A stretch of DNA of 64,000 bases from Bradyrhizobium sp. NDS-1 (lineage in GTDB: Bacteria; Pseudomonadota; Alphaproteobacteria; Rhizobiales; Xanthobacteraceae). A model generated the notes under the pieces. That model was not told the origin of the DNA and ran no database searches. It saw nothing but the letters and a program-made list of their open reading frames with translations. Numbering within the stretch: position 1 is the first letter of the stretch; the number at the start of each line of letters is the position of its first letter. Shown here piece by piece: positions 25,188 through 34,188 of this stretch. Made by a program: the position numbers and the translations under genes. The DNA is taken from positions 4,263,501 through 4,327,500 of the forward strand of contig NZ_CP136628.1 in NCBI RefSeq assembly GCF_032918005.1, read 5' to 3'.

Positions 25188-27152
25188 TCAGGCCGCCGGC
25201 TCGATATAGCGCGGGAACGCCGGCGTCGGCGCCGGCAGCGTCGAACCGGGCGCGATCCGCGATGTGCCGCCCAGCGCGGCGAAGCTGCGCTCGTCCGCGG
25301 GAATGCCGAGGCTGTCGAGCAGCAGGCTAGATGCGGTCGGCATCGCCGGCTGAGCCAGGATCGCGATCTGGCGCACGACTTCGGCGGTGACGTAGAGCAC
25401 CGTCTTCTGCCTGGCCGGATCGGTCTTGGCGAGCGCCCACGGCGCCTCGCCCGCGAAATAGCGGTTGGCTTCGGCGACCACGGCCCACACGGCGTTCAGC
25501 CAGTGATGGATCTGCTGCGTCGCCATGGCCTCGCGTGACGTCGCGATCATGCCGTCGGCCATCGCCAGGATCGCCTTGTCGCTGTCGCTGAACTCGCCGG
25601 GCTCGGGCAATACGCCGCCGAGCTGCTTGGCGATCATCGACAGTGAGCGCTGCGCCAGATTGCCGAGATCGTTGGCGAGGTCGGCGTTGATGCGCGCCAC
25701 GATGGCCTCGTGGTTGTAATTGCCGTCCTGTCCGAACGGCACTTCGCGCAGGAAGAAATAGCGCACCTGGTCGACGCCGTACTGGTCGGCCAGATTGAAG
25801 GGATCGACGACGTTGCCGACCGACTTCGACATCTTCTCGCCCCTGCTGAACAGGAAGCCATGGGCATAGACCCGCTTCGGCAACGGAATCCCGGCCGACA
25901 GCAGGAATGCCGGCCAATATACCGCGTGGAAACGGATGATGTCCTTGCCGATGATGTGCACGTCGGCCGGCCAATAGCGCCAGTTCTTGTCGGTCTCGTC
26001 GGGGAAGCCGACGCCGGTGATGTAGTTGGTCAGCGCATCGACCCAGACATACATCACGTGCTCTTCGTCGCCGGGCACCTTCACGCCCCAGTCGAACGTC
26101 GTACGCGAGATCGAGAGGTCGCGCAGGCCGCCCTTGACGAAGCTCACCACCTCGTTGCGGCGCGAGTCCGGGCCGATGAAATCGGGGTGATCCGCGTAGA
26201 GCTTCAGCAGCTTGTCCTGGTACGCCGACAGGCGGAAGAAATAGCTCTTCTCCTCTACCCATTCGACCGGCGTGCCCTGCGGTCCGAGCCGGACGCCATC
26301 ATCGTTCACGCGCGTCTCGTCCTCGGCGTAATAGGCTTCATCGCGCACCGAGTACCAGCCGGCATAGGTGTCGGCATAGATGTCCCCGTTCGCCTCCATG
26401 CGCCGCCAGATCTCCTGGCTGGAGCGATGATGCTGCTCCTCGGTCGTGCGGATGAAGCGGTCGAACGACACGTTCAGACGCTCGTCCATCTCCTTGAAGC
26501 GACCGGCATTGCGGGCGGCGAGCGCGGACACGGACATGTTCTCGCCGGCCGCCGTCTGCACCATTTTCTGGCCGTGCTCGTCGGTGCCGGTCAGGAAGAA
26601 CACGTCCTTGCCGTCGAGCCGCGCAAAACGCGCGAGCACATCGGTCGCGATCGCCTCATAGGCGTGACCGATATGCGGGCTGCCGTTGGGATAGGCGATC
26701 GCGGTCGTGATGTAGAAGACGTTGTCGCGCGCGGGGGCGGCGACGGGTGCTGCGGCTCGCGGAGCTGCGACGGGCTTCGGCGCAGGTGGCGCCTTGGGTT
26801 TCGACACCCTGGGCTTCACAGCCTTCGGCGGCGTGACGACGGGAGCCGGCGCAGCGGTCACCCCGGCCTTCTTCGCCGGAGCCACCTTCTTCGCCGGCGC
26901 CTTGGCCGGCTTTCCGGCGGCCTTTTTCTTCGCGGCTTTCTTGACGGCGATCTGCTTCTTCGCAGCTTTCTTGCCGGGCTTCTTTGCCGTCTTGGCGGCG
27001 GTCTTCTTCACACCCTTCCTGGCGGCAGCCTTCTTGTTCGTCTTGGCAGTTTTGCGCGCAGGCGCCTTCTTCGCGGCTTTTTTTACGGCCTTCTTTGCAG
27101 CCTTCTTGCCGCTCTTGCGCTTGAGGGTCTTCTTAGCTCGCGTTGCCACCAC
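25188..27152 (-). CDS. metG: Methionyl-tRNA synthetase with Lys/Ala-rich N-terminal extension
   Basis: A 654-residue protein. Residues from about 143 form a normal class I methionyl-tRNA synthetase of about 512 residues ([25 protein letters not shown] with the HIGH box, TGTDEHGQK, and KMSKSVGN), which charges tRNA-Met. Residues 1-142 are a low-complexity tail: about 37 of the first 100 residues are Lys in AAKK/KKAAK units, then a Pro/Ala-rich linker, resembling histone H1 tails. The start is GTG at 27152 with AAAGGA upstream. No ATG, and no GTG with a good ribosome site, lies just before the catalytic core, so the tail is probably translated. Confidence 0.93.
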   Translation of the reverse strand: MVATRAKKTLKRKSGKKAAKKAVKKAAKKAPARKTAKTNKKAAARKGVKKTAAKTAKKPGKKAAKKQIAVKKAAKKKAAGKPAKAPAKKVAPAKKAGVTAAPAPVVTPPKAVKPRVSKPKAPPAPKPVAAPRAAAPVAAPARDNVFYITTAIAYPNGSPHIGHAYEAIATDVLARFARLDGKDVFFLTGTDEHGQKMVQTAAGENMSVSALAARNAGRFKEMDERLNVSFDRFIRTTEEQHHRSSQEIWRRMEANGDIYADTYAGWYSVRDEAYYAEDETRVNDDGVRLGPQGTPVEWVEEKSYFFRLSAYQDKLLKLYADHPDFIGPDSRRNEVVSFVKGGLRDLSISRTTFDWGVKVPGDEEHVMYVWVDALTNYITGVGFPDETDKNWRYWPADVHIIGKDIIRFHAVYWPAFLLSAGIPLPKRVYAHGFLFSRGEKMSKSVGNVVDPFNLADQYGVDQVRYFFLREVPFGQDGNYNHEAIVARINADLANDLGNLAQRSLSMIAKQLGGVLPEPGEFSDSDKAILAMADGMIATSREAMATQQIHHWLNAVWAVVAEANRYFAGEAPWALAKTDPARQKTVLYVTAEVVRQIAILAQPAMPTASSLLLDSLGIPADERSFAALGGTSRIAPGSTLPAPTPAFPRYIEPAA

Positions 27153-27209
27153 GAATTCCTTTACCGGCTTCTCGAAATCTGGAAACGAACCTGCGTTCGG
27201 TTAATGTTT

Positions 27210-27258
27210 GAGCATGATCCTTTCGGAAAACCGCTGCACACTTGCCCGGATCATGCTC
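27210..27258. repeat. Intergenic palindromic repeat, copy 2
   Basis: GAGCATGATCC (27210-27220) and its exact inverse GGATCATGCTC (27248-27258) flank TTTCGGAAAACCGC..., the same design as the repeat at 5885-5928. It lies between metG and holB and touches the holB stop codon. This is the dispersed palindrome I associate with Bradyrhizobium-type genomes; it may also act as a transcript 3' hairpin for holB. Confidence 0.75.
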
Positions 27259-28304
27259 TAGCGCGTTGCATCCGCAAGCCAGCCGAACACCGAGAAAACC
27301 AAGGGCTTTCGCTCCAGATTGTAGGTTTCGGTGTCACGCGCGGCGCGGACGATCTTTTCCCATACCTCGGCTAGGCGCGCAAGGCGCGGCAGATTCTGGT
27401 TGGCATTGGCCTCGTCCGCATGCAGGCGTTCCGCGATCCAGCGATCGATGCCGTCGATGAAGGCGGCGAGCGCGACGCGGTCGCTGGTGCCAAGCGAATC
27501 GCCGAGCGTGTGCAATTCGCGCGGATCGACCTGAGGCAGGCGCGCGAGCAGCGCGGCCGTGCGCTGCTGAAGCTTCAGCGCGTCGCCGCCCAGCAACGTC
27601 AGGGCCCGTGCAACGCTGCCCTCGGAGGCCTCCGCCGCCTCGCGCAGCGCAGGATCGTTCGGATCGAGCTCGGCCGCCGAAGCTGCGGCCGCGATCACAT
27701 CATCCGTGGCAAGCGGGCGCAGGCGAAGCTTGCGGCAGCGCGACTGGATCGTGGCCAGCACGCGCGCCGGCGCGTGGCTCACCAGAAGGAACAGCGACCG
27801 CTGCGGCGGTTCCTCGAGAATCTTCAGAAGCGCGTTGGCCGCGTTCGGATTGAGTTCGTCGACGGTGTCGACGATGCAGACACGCCAGCCTTCGGCGGCG
27901 GCCGTCGAGCCGAAGAAGCCGATGGTCTCACGCGTCTCGTCGACGGTGATCACGGTGCGCATCACGCCGCGGTCGTTGGCGGTACGCTCCAGCGTCAGCA
28001 GCCCGCCATGCGAGCCGGCCGCCACCTGCCGCGCGACGGCGTCATCGGGACCGATTGCAAGGCTCTCGGCGCGCTGCACGGACGCTAGCAGCGGCTGGGC
28101 ATGGGCGAGCACGAAGCGCGCCATGCGATAAGCCAGGGTTGCCTTGCCGATGCCTTGCGGACCGCCAATCAACCAGGCATGCGGAATCCGCCCGCTGCGA
28201 TAGGCCGTCAGCAGCGCCGTCTCGGCCTCGCGATGTCCGAACAGACGGCTGGTCTCGCGCGGATGCGGAATGGTGCTTTCCCGCTCGGTCTGACGCGGGC
28301 TCAT
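27258..28304 (-). CDS. holB: DNA polymerase III subunit delta'
   Basis: A 348-residue AAA+ clamp-loader subunit. It has a P-loop-like GGPQGIGKATLAYRMA, VDTVDELNPNAANALLKILEEPP and LLVSHAPARVLATIQSRCRKLRL (sensor/SRC motif). It helps load the beta clamp during replication. The start at 28304 overlaps the tmk stop by 4 bp (ATGA), a common tmk-holB pairing. An open frame continues upstream but is a shadow of tmk. Confidence 0.92.
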   Translation of the reverse strand: MSPRQTERESTIPHPRETSRLFGHREAETALLTAYRSGRIPHAWLIGGPQGIGKATLAYRMARFVLAHAQPLLASVQRAESLAIGPDDAVARQVAAGSHGGLLTLERTANDRGVMRTVITVDETRETIGFFGSTAAAEGWRVCIVDTVDELNPNAANALLKILEEPPQRSLFLLVSHAPARVLATIQSRCRKLRLRPLATDDVIAAAASAAELDPNDPALREAAEASEGSVARALTLLGGDALKLQQRTAALLARLPQVDPRELHTLGDSLGTSDRVALAAFIDGIDRWIAERLHADEANANQNLPRLARLAEVWEKIVRAARDTETYNLERKPLVFSVFGWLADATR

Positions 28305-28987
28305 GCGGAAACCACCGAGGCCGGTGTGGGCAGCAGACGATCGCGCAGCGCCGTCCAGACTCGGGCCGCAACAGTATCCGGGTCTGAATTGGCGTCGATC
28401 AGCACGCAGCGCGCGGGCTCGTCCGCGGCGATTCTGCGATAGGCCTCGCGCAGGCCCTGATGAAAACTGAGCTGCTCGCTCTCGAACCGGTCGGCCGTGC
28501 CGCTGCCGCGGCGCGTGGCGGCGCGCTGGAGACCGATCTCGACCGGAAGGTCGAGGATGATGGTGAGATCCGGCTTGAGGTCGCCGATGGTGACCCGCTG
28601 CATCGCGTTGATGAGGCCGGCGGGCACACGGCCGAGGCTGCCCTGATAGGCCCGCGTGGAATCGGCGAAGCGGTCGCACAGCACCCAGGTGCCCTGGTTG
28701 AGCGCAGGCAGGATCACGGTGCGGACATGGTCATCACGTGCCGCGGCAAACAACAGCGTTTCGGCTTCGGGCCCGAGCAGCTTGCCCATGCCGGACAGCA
28801 CCAGATGACGCATGATCTCGGCGCCCGGCGAGCCGCCCGGCTCGCGCGTGACCCGGATGCGCAACTTCGCCGCCTTGAGGCGGTCGGCGAGCCTCTTGAT
28901 CTGGGTCGACTTGCCGGTGCCCTCGCCGCCTTCAAAGGTGATGAAGCGTCCGCGTCCGGACGGCCGCTGTGCCGCGCTCTCACTCAT
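28301..28987 (-). CDS. tmk: Thymidylate kinase
   Basis: A 228-residue kinase that phosphorylates dTMP to dTDP. P-loop FEGGEGTGKSTQIKRLADRL, the RVTREPGGSPGAEIMRHLVLSG motif (DR/E-P-G type), and WVLCDRFADSTRAYQG are all intact. It overlaps holB by 4 bp and lies only 2 bp after dacA on the same strand, so dacA-tmk-holB is one transcription unit. Confidence 0.94.
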   Translation of the reverse strand: MSESAAQRPSGRGRFITFEGGEGTGKSTQIKRLADRLKAAKLRIRVTREPGGSPGAEIMRHLVLSGMGKLLGPEAETLLFAAARDDHVRTVILPALNQGTWVLCDRFADSTRAYQGSLGRVPAGLINAMQRVTIGDLKPDLTIILDLPVEIGLQRAATRRGSGTADRFESEQLSFHQGLREAYRRIAADEPARCVLIDANSDPDTVAARVWTALRDRLLPTPASVVSA

Positions 28988-28989
28988 GA

Positions 28990-30252
28990 TCAGAGCTTCT
29001 CGGCGCCTGCGCGGAACATGCCGATCACGAGCTCGCTGGCGCCGTCGATCGCGCGCCGCACGGTCGAGCCGGTCCCGATCGCTTCGGCGGCATAGACCGG
29101 CGTCTCCACCGCGATGTTGCCACTGCGCCAGACCCTGACCACACCGACCCGCTGGCCCGCCTCGACCGGCGCCCGCACCGGGCCGCTATAGACGATGCGC
29201 GCAATCAGCTTGTCGTTGCCGTTCTTGTGCACCATCACCTTCACCGGAGTCTTGGCGACGAGCTTGACCGAGCGGCTCTCGCCGCCGAACACCTTGGCGT
29301 AGCCGACGGTCTGCTCGGCCGCGATCAGCGTACGGGTCTCGAAATTGCGAAAACCCCATTCCAGCATCTTCTTGGCTTCGGTGGCACGATCATCGGGATC
29401 GTCGAGCCCGTTGACGACGACGATCAGTCGCGTGCCGTTCTGCACCGCTGAGCCGACCATGCCGTAGCCGCCTTCCTTGGTGTAGCCGGTCTTGAGGCCG
29501 TCGGCGCCCTCCATCGAATTGAGCAGCGGGTTGCGGTTGGGCTGGCGGATCTTGTTCCAGGTGAACTCCTTCTCGCCGAACAGTTTGTAGAATTCCGGGA
29601 AGTCGAGAATGATATGCCGGGCCAGGATGCCGAGTTCGCGCACCGTCATCTTGTTGGCGGGGTCTGGCAACCCGCTGGCATTGCCGAAGGTCGACCGCGT
29701 CATGCCGAGCTCGCGGGCGCGCTTGGTCATGAAATCCGCCGCGAAGATCTTCTCGTTACCAGCCATGGCCTCCGCAAGCGCGATGCAGGCGTCGTTGCCG
29801 CTCTGGATGATCGCCCCGCGCAGCAGATCGTCGACCGAGACCTTGCTGTTGATCGCAGCGAACATGGTCGAGCCGCCCGAGGGCGCGCCGCCCCGGCGCC
29901 AGGCGTTCTCGCTGATCCGGTACTCGTCGGTCAGCTTGATGTCGCCCTTCTTGATGGCATTGAAGACCACCTCCGCGGTCATCAGCTTCATCATGCTGGA
30001 GGGCGCGCGCAGCTCGTCGGCGTTCTTCTCGAACAGCACGCTGCCGCTGGAGGCTTCGATCAGGATGGCGGTCGGAGCATCGCCGTCGAATCCGGCATCG
30101 TCCGTCTTCTTGGCGCCCTGGACGCTCTGATTGGCGGCCAGAACCGCCCCACCCCAGCTTATGCCCACAGCCAGGACCGTCGCGATCAGCCCGCGCACCA
30201 GCGCTCCAGCGGTGAAGCGGGTGCGACGAAGCGAAGAGGGACGTAATGCCAT
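28990..30252 (-). CDS. dacA: D-alanyl-D-alanine carboxypeptidase (penicillin-binding protein, S11)
   Basis: A 420-residue low-molecular-weight PBP. After an N-terminal signal/anchor (about residues 15-37) come the three active-site motifs: APSSMMKLMTA (SxxK), IIQSGNDACIAL (SxN) and GADGLKTGYTKEGGYG (KTG). It trims peptidoglycan pentapeptides in the periplasm. The start at 30252 gives the signal peptide at the N-terminus; the longer frame upstream is non-coding in style. It leads the dacA-tmk-holB unit and neighbours rlpA, another wall gene. Confidence 0.92.
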   Translation of the reverse strand: MALRPSSLRRTRFTAGALVRGLIATVLAVGISWGGAVLAANQSVQGAKKTDDAGFDGDAPTAILIEASSGSVLFEKNADELRAPSSMMKLMTAEVVFNAIKKGDIKLTDEYRISENAWRRGGAPSGGSTMFAAINSKVSVDDLLRGAIIQSGNDACIALAEAMAGNEKIFAADFMTKRARELGMTRSTFGNASGLPDPANKMTVRELGILARHIILDFPEFYKLFGEKEFTWNKIRQPNRNPLLNSMEGADGLKTGYTKEGGYGMVGSAVQNGTRLIVVVNGLDDPDDRATEAKKMLEWGFRNFETRTLIAAEQTVGYAKVFGGESRSVKLVAKTPVKVMVHKNGNDKLIARIVYSGPVRAPVEAGQRVGVVRVWRSGNIAVETPVYAAEAIGTGSTVRRAIDGASELVIGMFRAGAEKL

Positions 30253-30404
30253 GGCCAAGCCCTGAGAGCGGCGTTCTAACAGTTGGAACCGGTGCGAACA
30301 ACACGAGGTTGGACGCTTGCCGCGAGATTGCACGATTCTCGCCGCGCCCCTATCGTGGCGCCTCATGTTTCTCGACCAAACCCCTGAAACAAGGCGGAAA
30401 AGCG

Positions 30405-31358
30405 ATGTCTTCCACCCGCGTGATCAAGACCAACGGCATCGATCTCTTTGTCCGCGAGGCCGGCCAGGGTCAGCTGGTGGTACTGTGCCATGGATGGCCT
30501 GAGCTGTCTTACTCCTGGCGGCACCAGATCCCTGCGCTGGTGGAAGCAGGCTTTCACGTCGTCGCCCCCGACATGCGCGGCTTTGGCCAAAGCGCCGCGC
30601 CGCCTGACGTTGCCGCCTATTCGATCTTCGACACGGTCGGCGATGTCGTCGGCCTCGTTCAGGCACTCGGCGAGACCAAGGCGATGGTGGTCGGCCACGA
30701 TTGGGGCGCACCGGTCGCCTGGCACGCGGCGTTGTTCCGGCCCGACATCTTCACGGCGGTCGCCGGCCTGAGCGTGCCGCCGCCGTTCCGCGGCCGCGGC
30801 AAGCCGCTCGATTTGTTGCGCCAGGGCGGCGTGACCAATTTCTACTGGCAGTACTTCCAGACGCCCGGCGTCGCCGAGGCCGAGCTGGAACGCGACGTCG
30901 CCCGCACCATGCGCATCGTGCTCGGCGGCCGGGGTCTGGCCGACCCCTCCGCCGCCATGTTCGTGCAGGAGGGCAAGGGCTTTCTCAGCCATGCCACCGC
31001 CGAGGAGCCGCTGCCCGGCTGGCTCAGCGAGGCCGACCTCGCCTACTTCACCGAGAGCTTCCGCAAATCCGGCTTTCGCGGCGGGCTGAACTGGTACCGC
31101 AACATCGACCGCAATTGGGAGCTGACGGCGCCCTGGCAGGATGCGCAGATCCGACAGCCGTCACTGTTCATCGCTGGCTCGAAGGACGCCGTCATCACCG
31201 GCCTGATCGGCGCCAAGCGCGTCAATGAGCTCGAGCGCGTGCTGCCCAATCTGAAGCAAAAGCTGATCATCGAGGGCGCCGGCCATTGGGTGCAGCAGGA
31301 ACGGCCCGACGAAGTGAACGCGGCGCTGGTGAGGTTCTTGAGGGAGAGCGCGGCCTAA
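30405..31358 (+). CDS. Alpha/beta hydrolase, epoxide hydrolase-like
   Basis: A 317-residue alpha/beta hydrolase. The oxyanion motif LCHGWPELSYSWRHQIPAL, the nucleophile Asp in MVVGHDWGAPVAW (Asp rather than Ser indicates epoxide hydrolase or haloalkane dehalogenase), an acid in SLFIAGSKDAVI and the late His in GAGHWVQQERPDEVN are present. The Tyr-containing cap (NFYWQYFQTPG, AYFTESFRKSGF) favours epoxide hydrolase. It converges on rlpA with a 4-bp stop-codon overlap. Confidence 0.87.
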   Translation: MSSTRVIKTNGIDLFVREAGQGQLVVLCHGWPELSYSWRHQIPALVEAGFHVVAPDMRGFGQSAAPPDVAAYSIFDTVGDVVGLVQALGETKAMVVGHDWGAPVAWHAALFRPDIFTAVAGLSVPPPFRGRGKPLDLLRQGGVTNFYWQYFQTPGVAEAELERDVARTMRIVLGGRGLADPSAAMFVQEGKGFLSHATAEEPLPGWLSEADLAYFTESFRKSGFRGGLNWYRNIDRNWELTAPWQDAQIRQPSLFIAGSKDAVITGLIGAKRVNELERVLPNLKQKLIIEGAGHWVQQERPDEVNAALVRFLRESAA

Positions 31359-31368
31359 TAGAGGCCGC
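31350..31368. terminator. Bidirectional hairpin over overlapping stop codons
   Basis: GCGGCCT (31350-31356) and AGGCCGC (31362-31368) form a perfect 7-bp stem around TAATAG. The stops of the converging hydrolase (TAA) and rlpA (TAG on the other strand) both lie inside it. It may end both transcripts. Confidence 0.45.
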
Positions 31369-32281
31369 GGCCGCTCAGGATGTTGCGGGCCTCGGCGGCG
31401 CCGTCGGCTGATGAGGACACGTTCTCGGCGGCGTAGCGCCCCTCCCCGTCGTAGGACACCGCACGGGTGTTCTGGACCGCCCGGCCGCGGCCGCGGCTCG
31501 AGGCGGACATTTCCGAGGTGGCGTTGAGCGAAGCCATATCGGCGGAGGTGTTGCCGAGATTATAGGGCCGCCCCTCCGGCATCGGCACGTCGCCGCGAAT
31601 GGCACCACGGCTCGATCCCGGCAATTCCGGCACGAAGGGCTTTGCCGAGGCAACGCGGACCATCGAGGGCGATGGCGCCGGAACGCCGGTACGCAGGGTT
31701 GCCAGAAGCTGGCGGTCGTCGGAGCCTTCAAGCGGTGCCCGGCCGACATATTCGACGCGGACCTTGGCGACGCCATGGCCTTTGAATTCAAGCAGTTCGG
31801 CGGCCTTGTTCGAGACGTCGATGAGGCGGTTGCCGTGATAGGGCCCGCGGTCATTGACGCGGACGATCAGCGACTTGCCGTTCGAGACATTGGTCACCCG
31901 CGCATAGGACGGCATCGGCAGGGTCGGATGCGCCGCCGTCAGCGACGTCATGTCGAACACTTCGCCATTTGCGGTCAGGCGGCCGTGGAAGTCGTCGCCA
32001 TACCAGGAGGCCATGCCCTCGGCGCGATAGTTGACGTCCTCCTCCGGCACATAGGTCTTGCCCGCCACGACATAGGGCTTGCCGACGCGGTAGGCGCCGC
32101 CGCCCTTCGGGACCGGGTCCCCGAAAGCCACAACCCGGGGGCTCGAGGACACGCCGTATTTCGGATCGACGCGGCTGGCGAATTTGTTCGAGGAAGCGCA
32201 ATTGGCAAGCGCAAGGCAGGTCGCGGCCGCCGCAACGCCGCGCGCCGCCCGCAAAACCGAATCTGACCGTCGGATCCCCAT
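31355..32281 (-). CDS. rlpA: Septal ring lytic transglycosylase RlpA family lipoprotein
   Basis: A 308-residue protein with a lipoprotein signal (MGIRRSDSVLRAARG..., lipobox LANC). The RlpA double-psi barrel follows: EGMASWYGDDFHGRLTANGEVFDM, LTAAHPTLPMPSYARVTNVSNGKS and VRVNDRGPYHGNRLIDVSNKAAE. RlpA cleaves denuded glycan strands at the septum. The C-terminal 100 residues are low-complexity and contain no recognisable SPOR domain. I start it at 32281 because that places the lipobox correctly. Confidence 0.9.
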   Translation of the reverse strand: MGIRRSDSVLRAARGVAAAATCLALANCASSNKFASRVDPKYGVSSSPRVVAFGDPVPKGGGAYRVGKPYVVAGKTYVPEEDVNYRAEGMASWYGDDFHGRLTANGEVFDMTSLTAAHPTLPMPSYARVTNVSNGKSLIVRVNDRGPYHGNRLIDVSNKAAELLEFKGHGVAKVRVEYVGRAPLEGSDDRQLLATLRTGVPAPSPSMVRVASAKPFVPELPGSSRGAIRGDVPMPEGRPYNLGNTSADMASLNATSEMSASSRGRGRAVQNTRAVSYDGEGRYAAENVSSSADGAAEARNILSGRGLY

Positions 32282-32637
32282 GCGCCCCAAATACCACTTT
32301 GCCGGAGGTCTACCCAACCCGTGATGGCTACGGGGAGTGCAGTCCGGTCCTTCAATCCGAAGCGGCCCACCACCGCATCGGAAGCAGTAACGATAACGCA
32401 ACCCGAACACGGCGGAAATGGGGAGCCCGCAGCGATCCCGCCGGCATGGTAAACGGGACGTTCGCATTTTTCCGTTGTTCTACGGGGCAACGGCGCCTGC
32501 GCTGTGCCACGGCTGGACATTCTGTTGCGCCAAATCCTCACTCCATCCCCATTGTCGCGCCGCTCTCCGAAATTCTTTTGACTGTGCAAGGCCGCACGCG
32601 TTTTCTCGCATGCAAGGGCGGGATTTGGAATTTAACG
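32282..32637. other. 356-bp region upstream of rlpA, no gene seen
   Basis: Open frames here have no recognisable protein character. The stretch probably contains the rlpA promoter (minus strand) and the upstream region of the small plus-strand gene at 32638; I could not assign -35/-10 boxes with confidence. Confidence 0.4.
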
Positions 32638-32727
32638 ATGATCGAGACGGTTTCGGCACTGATGGGTCTGGTAAGCGCGGGGATCTTCCTGGCCCATGCG
32701 TTTGAAGGCTATCGCACGAGGGCCTGA
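32638..32727 (+). CDS. Candidate 29-residue membrane peptide
   Basis: ATG at 32638 opens a 29-residue frame reading MIETVSALMGLVSAGIFLAH followed by AFEGYRTRA: one hydrophobic helix with a charged C-terminal tail. It looks like a single-pass inner-membrane micro-protein. The ribosome site is weak (GGA 9-10 nt upstream). The helix and tail are the only evidence, so this stays a candidate. Confidence 0.4.
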   Translation: MIETVSALMGLVSAGIFLAHAFEGYRTRA

Positions 32728-32831
32728 GGCACTCACGCGAACGGCAAGCATCACCTCTTTCAAGACGGCGCGTTCGGCGAATTTTTTGATCGATCCGGTC
32801 GAGCATCGAAGACAAGAGCGACAGGTGTCCC

Positions 32832-32930
32832 ATGCGCAACCATGACCTGGTATCCGACGGCTTCCTGGCATTGACCGCCAGCGGCCTGGTCCTGCTCTGC
32901 TCGAGCCTCGTGGCACTGGCTTTCGCCTGA
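32832..32930 (+). CDS. Candidate 32-residue membrane peptide
   Basis: ATG at 32832 opens a 32-residue frame with a short polar start (MRNHDLVSDG) and one hydrophobic helix (FLALTASGLVLLCSSLVALAFA). AGG lies 6 nt upstream of the ATG. It resembles the micro-protein 100 bp upstream in size and design, suggesting a pair of small membrane peptides. No family recognised. Confidence 0.35.
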   Translation: MRNHDLVSDGFLALTASGLVLLCSSLVALAFA

Positions 32931-33240
32931 ACACAGCCACGCTTTCCCGTTTTTCAACGGCAACTACACCGCGATGCAGCATCGCGATCACCTCGGGATT
33001 GCCCTGCTCCCGTTCAGTTGATTGAATTTCCGCTTTCGACGCCTCGACTCATTTCAAAAGGCCATCACCACCCAAGGTGACGCAAATGCTTGCTGAGAAA
33101 TTTTTCCTGGTTCTGGAATCCCTGATCCGCGGCGACCGCACCTACCCTCGACGGAAGTCCCCGGGTCATCAGCACTTCGCCGCACATACCGGTGAAGCTG
33201 GCCGGTCAGAAATAGCCGCACCGCCGGGCGCACGTGCCGT
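32931..33240. other. 310-bp gap, no gene seen
   Basis: No convincing frame, RNA gene or repeat was seen. The stretch separates the small plus-strand peptides from the minus-strand secreted protein at 33241. Confidence 0.4.
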
Positions 33241-33531
33241 TCAGCGCACGCCCAGCAGGGAGCGGCGATAGAAGTTTTCGCGGGCCTCGTTCTGGCAGAC
33301 GAAGCTGCCGTCGAACCCCCGGCCGTACCGCTTCTGACCCTTGCGGTAGTAAAGCGCTTTCCTGAAATCGAGCCAGACCACCTTGTCGTGCGGACAATGA
33401 CGCTGCGCCTGCTCCTCGTAACGGAACGGCGTCAGCGGTGTCGCCGAAGCCTCCACGGTGCCGGAGCCAACCATGATGGCGCCGCCGAGCGCGATCCCTC
33501 TGGCCCATCGACCGAAGCCGCCCCTGCTCAC
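33241..33531 (-). CDS. Small secreted hypothetical protein
   Basis: A 96-residue protein starting at GTG 33531, with GGAGG 6 nt upstream. It has a signal peptide (RWARGIALGGAIMVGSGTVEASA) and a mature part with two cysteines (QRHCPHDKVVWLDFRKALYYRKGQ and GSFVCQNEARENFYRRSL) that could form one disulphide. The compact basic/aromatic mature domain looks like a real conserved secreted protein. Function unknown. Confidence 0.65.
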   Translation of the reverse strand: MSRGGFGRWARGIALGGAIMVGSGTVEASATPLTPFRYEEQAQRHCPHDKVVWLDFRKALYYRKGQKRYGRGFDGSFVCQNEARENFYRRSLLGVR

Positions 33532-33725
33532 TCCCCGCCTCCCGTTCCCGGCCGTCGCATGATGGCCGCGAAGCACGCTAGCACGAAAGGCCGCGAGCTG
33601 CCGAAGGCCCGCGCGCGTGCAGCCGCACAAGCTCGGCGCCAGCCAAGCCGGCTAGGTGGAGACCGTTAACCACTCGTTAAGCAGACTCAGCGCCGCATGA
33701 CTGCGGACACACCGAGAGCTGACGC

Positions 33726-33950
33726 ATGAACAAAGAGCTGCGGGAGTTTCGACGGCTTGAACGGGTCTGCCTAGAGCAGGCCGCCCTCTCCACCATGGAC
33801 CTGACCCGAAGCGGGCTGCTCAAGGTCGCCGAGGACTGCCGCATCGCAGCCGAAGCGATCGAGGCGCGATCGCCCCGCGGACCCTTCGTGGGGGCGGTCC
33901 AGGCGCTCGTCCTGGCCCTGAGCGCAACGCGGATGTCGAACCGGCACTAG
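33726..33950 (+). CDS. Small hypothetical protein
   Basis: A 74-residue, mostly helical protein (MNKELREFRRLERVCLEQAA...LKVAEDCRIAAEAIEAR) with no signal peptide. The amphipathic pattern is that of a short helical bundle. I recognise the style from rhizobial genomes but no function. Confidence 0.55.
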   Translation: MNKELREFRRLERVCLEQAALSTMDLTRSGLLKVAEDCRIAAEAIEARSPRGPFVGAVQALVLALSATRMSNRH

Positions 33951-33996
33951 CCGGTCAGATCGCCTCAGGAGACTGGCTGGCGCAAGGCCTGGGAAG

Positions 33997-34188
33997 TCAC
34001 CCTTTTGCCGCCGCGGCTTCGCGTGCGAGGCGCTCGGCTCGCAGCCGCTCTTTGTTGTCGTAAAACGCCTTCTGCGCAACTTCATGGTCGCGCATGGCCT
34101 TTTCGGCCTCGATCCGGCGTGCGACATCGCGCGCCTGGCGCTGCTCGGGGGTCAAGGGTTTGCGTCGGAAGGAAAGGTCTTCAGTCAT
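33997..34188 (-). CDS. Small charged helical protein
   Basis: A 63-residue protein (MTEDLSFRRKPLTPEQRQAR then DVARRIEAEKAMRDHEVAQK and so on), very rich in Arg, Glu and Ala, forming one long helix by appearance. It is cytoplasmic and possibly nucleic-acid associated. No family is known to me beyond its resemblance to small rhizobial orphans. Confidence 0.6.
   Translation of the reverse strand: MTEDLSFRRKPLTPEQRQARDVARRIEAEKAMRDHEVAQKAFYDNKERLRAERLAREAAAAKG

Noticed and set aside
25188..27374. Long plus-strand open frame across metG
   Set aside because: It is the complement of a Lys/Ala-rich, GC-biased gene and contains no recognisable protein; MetRS motifs are on the minus strand.
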